A stretch of DNA of 64,000 nt. It comes from Nemertoderma westbladi. Its lineage: Eukaryota > Xenacoelomorpha > Nemertodermatida > Nemertodermatidae. The notes under the pieces were generated by a model. That model made no database searches, was not told where the DNA came from, and saw only the letters and a program-made list of their open reading frames with translations. Location of the stretch: NCBI GenBank assembly GCA_032718475.1, contig JAUCBJ010001123.1, positions 38,804 through 102,803 of the forward strand. Direction: 5' to 3'. Below, piece by piece: positions 63,301-64,000 of the stretch (position 1 is the stretch's first letter; each line of letters starts with the position of its first letter). Made by a program: the position numbers and the translations under genes.

Positions 63301-64000
63301 AAAGTGAAAGTTAGTTATTGAATACGGAATAGCCATACAACTGTGAAAGAGAAAGTTAGTTATTGCATACGGAATAGCCATACAACTGTGAAAGAGAAAG
63401 TTAGTTATTGCATACGGAATAGCCATACAACTGTGAAAGTGAAAGTTAGTTATTGCATACGGAATAGCCATACAACTGTGAAAGTGAAAGTTAGTTATTG
63501 AATACGGAATAGCCATACAACTCTGAAAGTGAAAGTTAGTTATTGCATACGGAATAGCCATACAACTGTGAAAGTGAAAGTTAGTTATTTCATACGGAAT
63601 AGCCATACAACTGTGAAAGAGAAAGTTAGTTATTGCATACGGAATAGCCATACAACTGTGAAAGTGAAAGTTAGTTATTGCATACGGAATAGCCATACAA
63701 CTGTGAAAGTGAAAGTTAGTTATTGCAATGGAATAGCCATACAACTGTGAAATTGAAATTTAGTTATTGCATACGGAATAGCCATACAACTGTGAAAGTG
63801 AAAGTTAGTTATTTCATACGGAATAGCCATACAACTGTGAAAGTGAAAGTTAGTTATTGCATACGGAATAGCCATACAACTGTGAAAGTGAAAGTTAGTT
63901 ATTTCATACGGAATAGCCATACAACTGTGAAAGTGAAAGTTAGTTATTGCATACGGAATAGCCATACAACTGTGAAAGTGAAAGTTAGTTATTTCATACG

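Larger units (their letters stand above)
25779..64000. repeat. 45-bp satellite array, right block (satellite B)
   Basis: About 850 monomers continue in the same orientation and run off the right window edge. The commonest variation is ttgcat against tttcat, which alternates over long stretches to give a 90-bp dimer. Further variants are ttacat, ttgaat (creates an in-frame TGA on the plus strand), gagaaag, ttcgtt, cacacgg, aaagatag, gccatccaac, acttattac, a 42-bp unit near 34738 (gtgaaggaag), 44-bp units (gcaatgg) and about 48 49-bp units (catacatacaattctg). The 49-bp units shift the frame by +1, so open frames break there. No non-satellite insertion is visible across these 38 kb. No coding function is supported. 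Confidence 0.98.

Noticed and set aside
11528-63965. Open frames of up to 1461 codons across satellite B on both strands
   Set aside because: They are 15-residue periodic translations of a 45-bp unit. Frames break wherever 44- or 49-bp monomers or ttgaat variants occur, with no sign of frame preservation.

Overview
The window is eukaryotic, most likely from an invertebrate animal. It is dominated by two unrelated short-period satellite DNAs, and it carries one apparently intact CR1/L2-like non-LTR retrotransposon (LINE) with separate ORF1 and ORF2. There is no operon-like gene packing, no rRNA or tRNA gene that I can see, and no recognisable host gene. The long open frames in the satellites exist only because the 30-bp and 45-bp units are multiples of three without stop codons; I treat them as repeats.

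Layout. 1-9026: a tandem array of about 300 copies of a 30-bp AT-rich monomer, cut by the left window edge. 9027-11130: AT-rich, low-copy-looking DNA with no supportable gene; it holds a strong inverted repeat (9481-9550) and a run of 27 C (10144-10170). 11131-11390: a GC-rich fragment resembling the C-terminus of a LINE polyprotein of another family. 11391-11443: two copies of a SMART-type amplification adapter, head to head. This is a technical sequence, so linkage between the left 11.4 kb and the rest of the window is unproven. 11444-11537: short unassigned DNA. 11538-19456 and 25779-64000: one 45-bp satellite array (about 175 and 850 monomers, same orientation) split by the LINE at 19457-25778.

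The LINE lies on the minus strand. ORF1 (from ATG 25636) has an N-terminal SAP-like segment, a probable coiled coil, and an SGNH-hydrolase-like domain with all catalytic motifs. ORF2 (from ATG 23711) has an AP-type endonuclease and a reverse transcriptase with intact catalytic residues. Before the endonuclease, ORF2 has an unusual leader of about 300 residues with six or more hydrophobic, membrane-like segments. It ends in a 2A-like NPGP motif (22770-22796). The 3' end is a short (ATT)n tail abutting a satellite monomer.

The 45-bp array has rich higher-order structure: 90-bp dimers, 39-, 42-, 44- and 49-bp length-variant monomers, an 894-bp higher-order repeat, and multi-kilobase duplications at offsets of 2396, 5246, 5403, 6969 and 33019 bp. 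These fit either repeated unequal exchange or, in part, assembly error in a hard-to-assemble array. The strongest biological lead is the membrane-leader plus 2A-like architecture of the LINE ORF2. The strongest technical lead is the embedded adapter pair.
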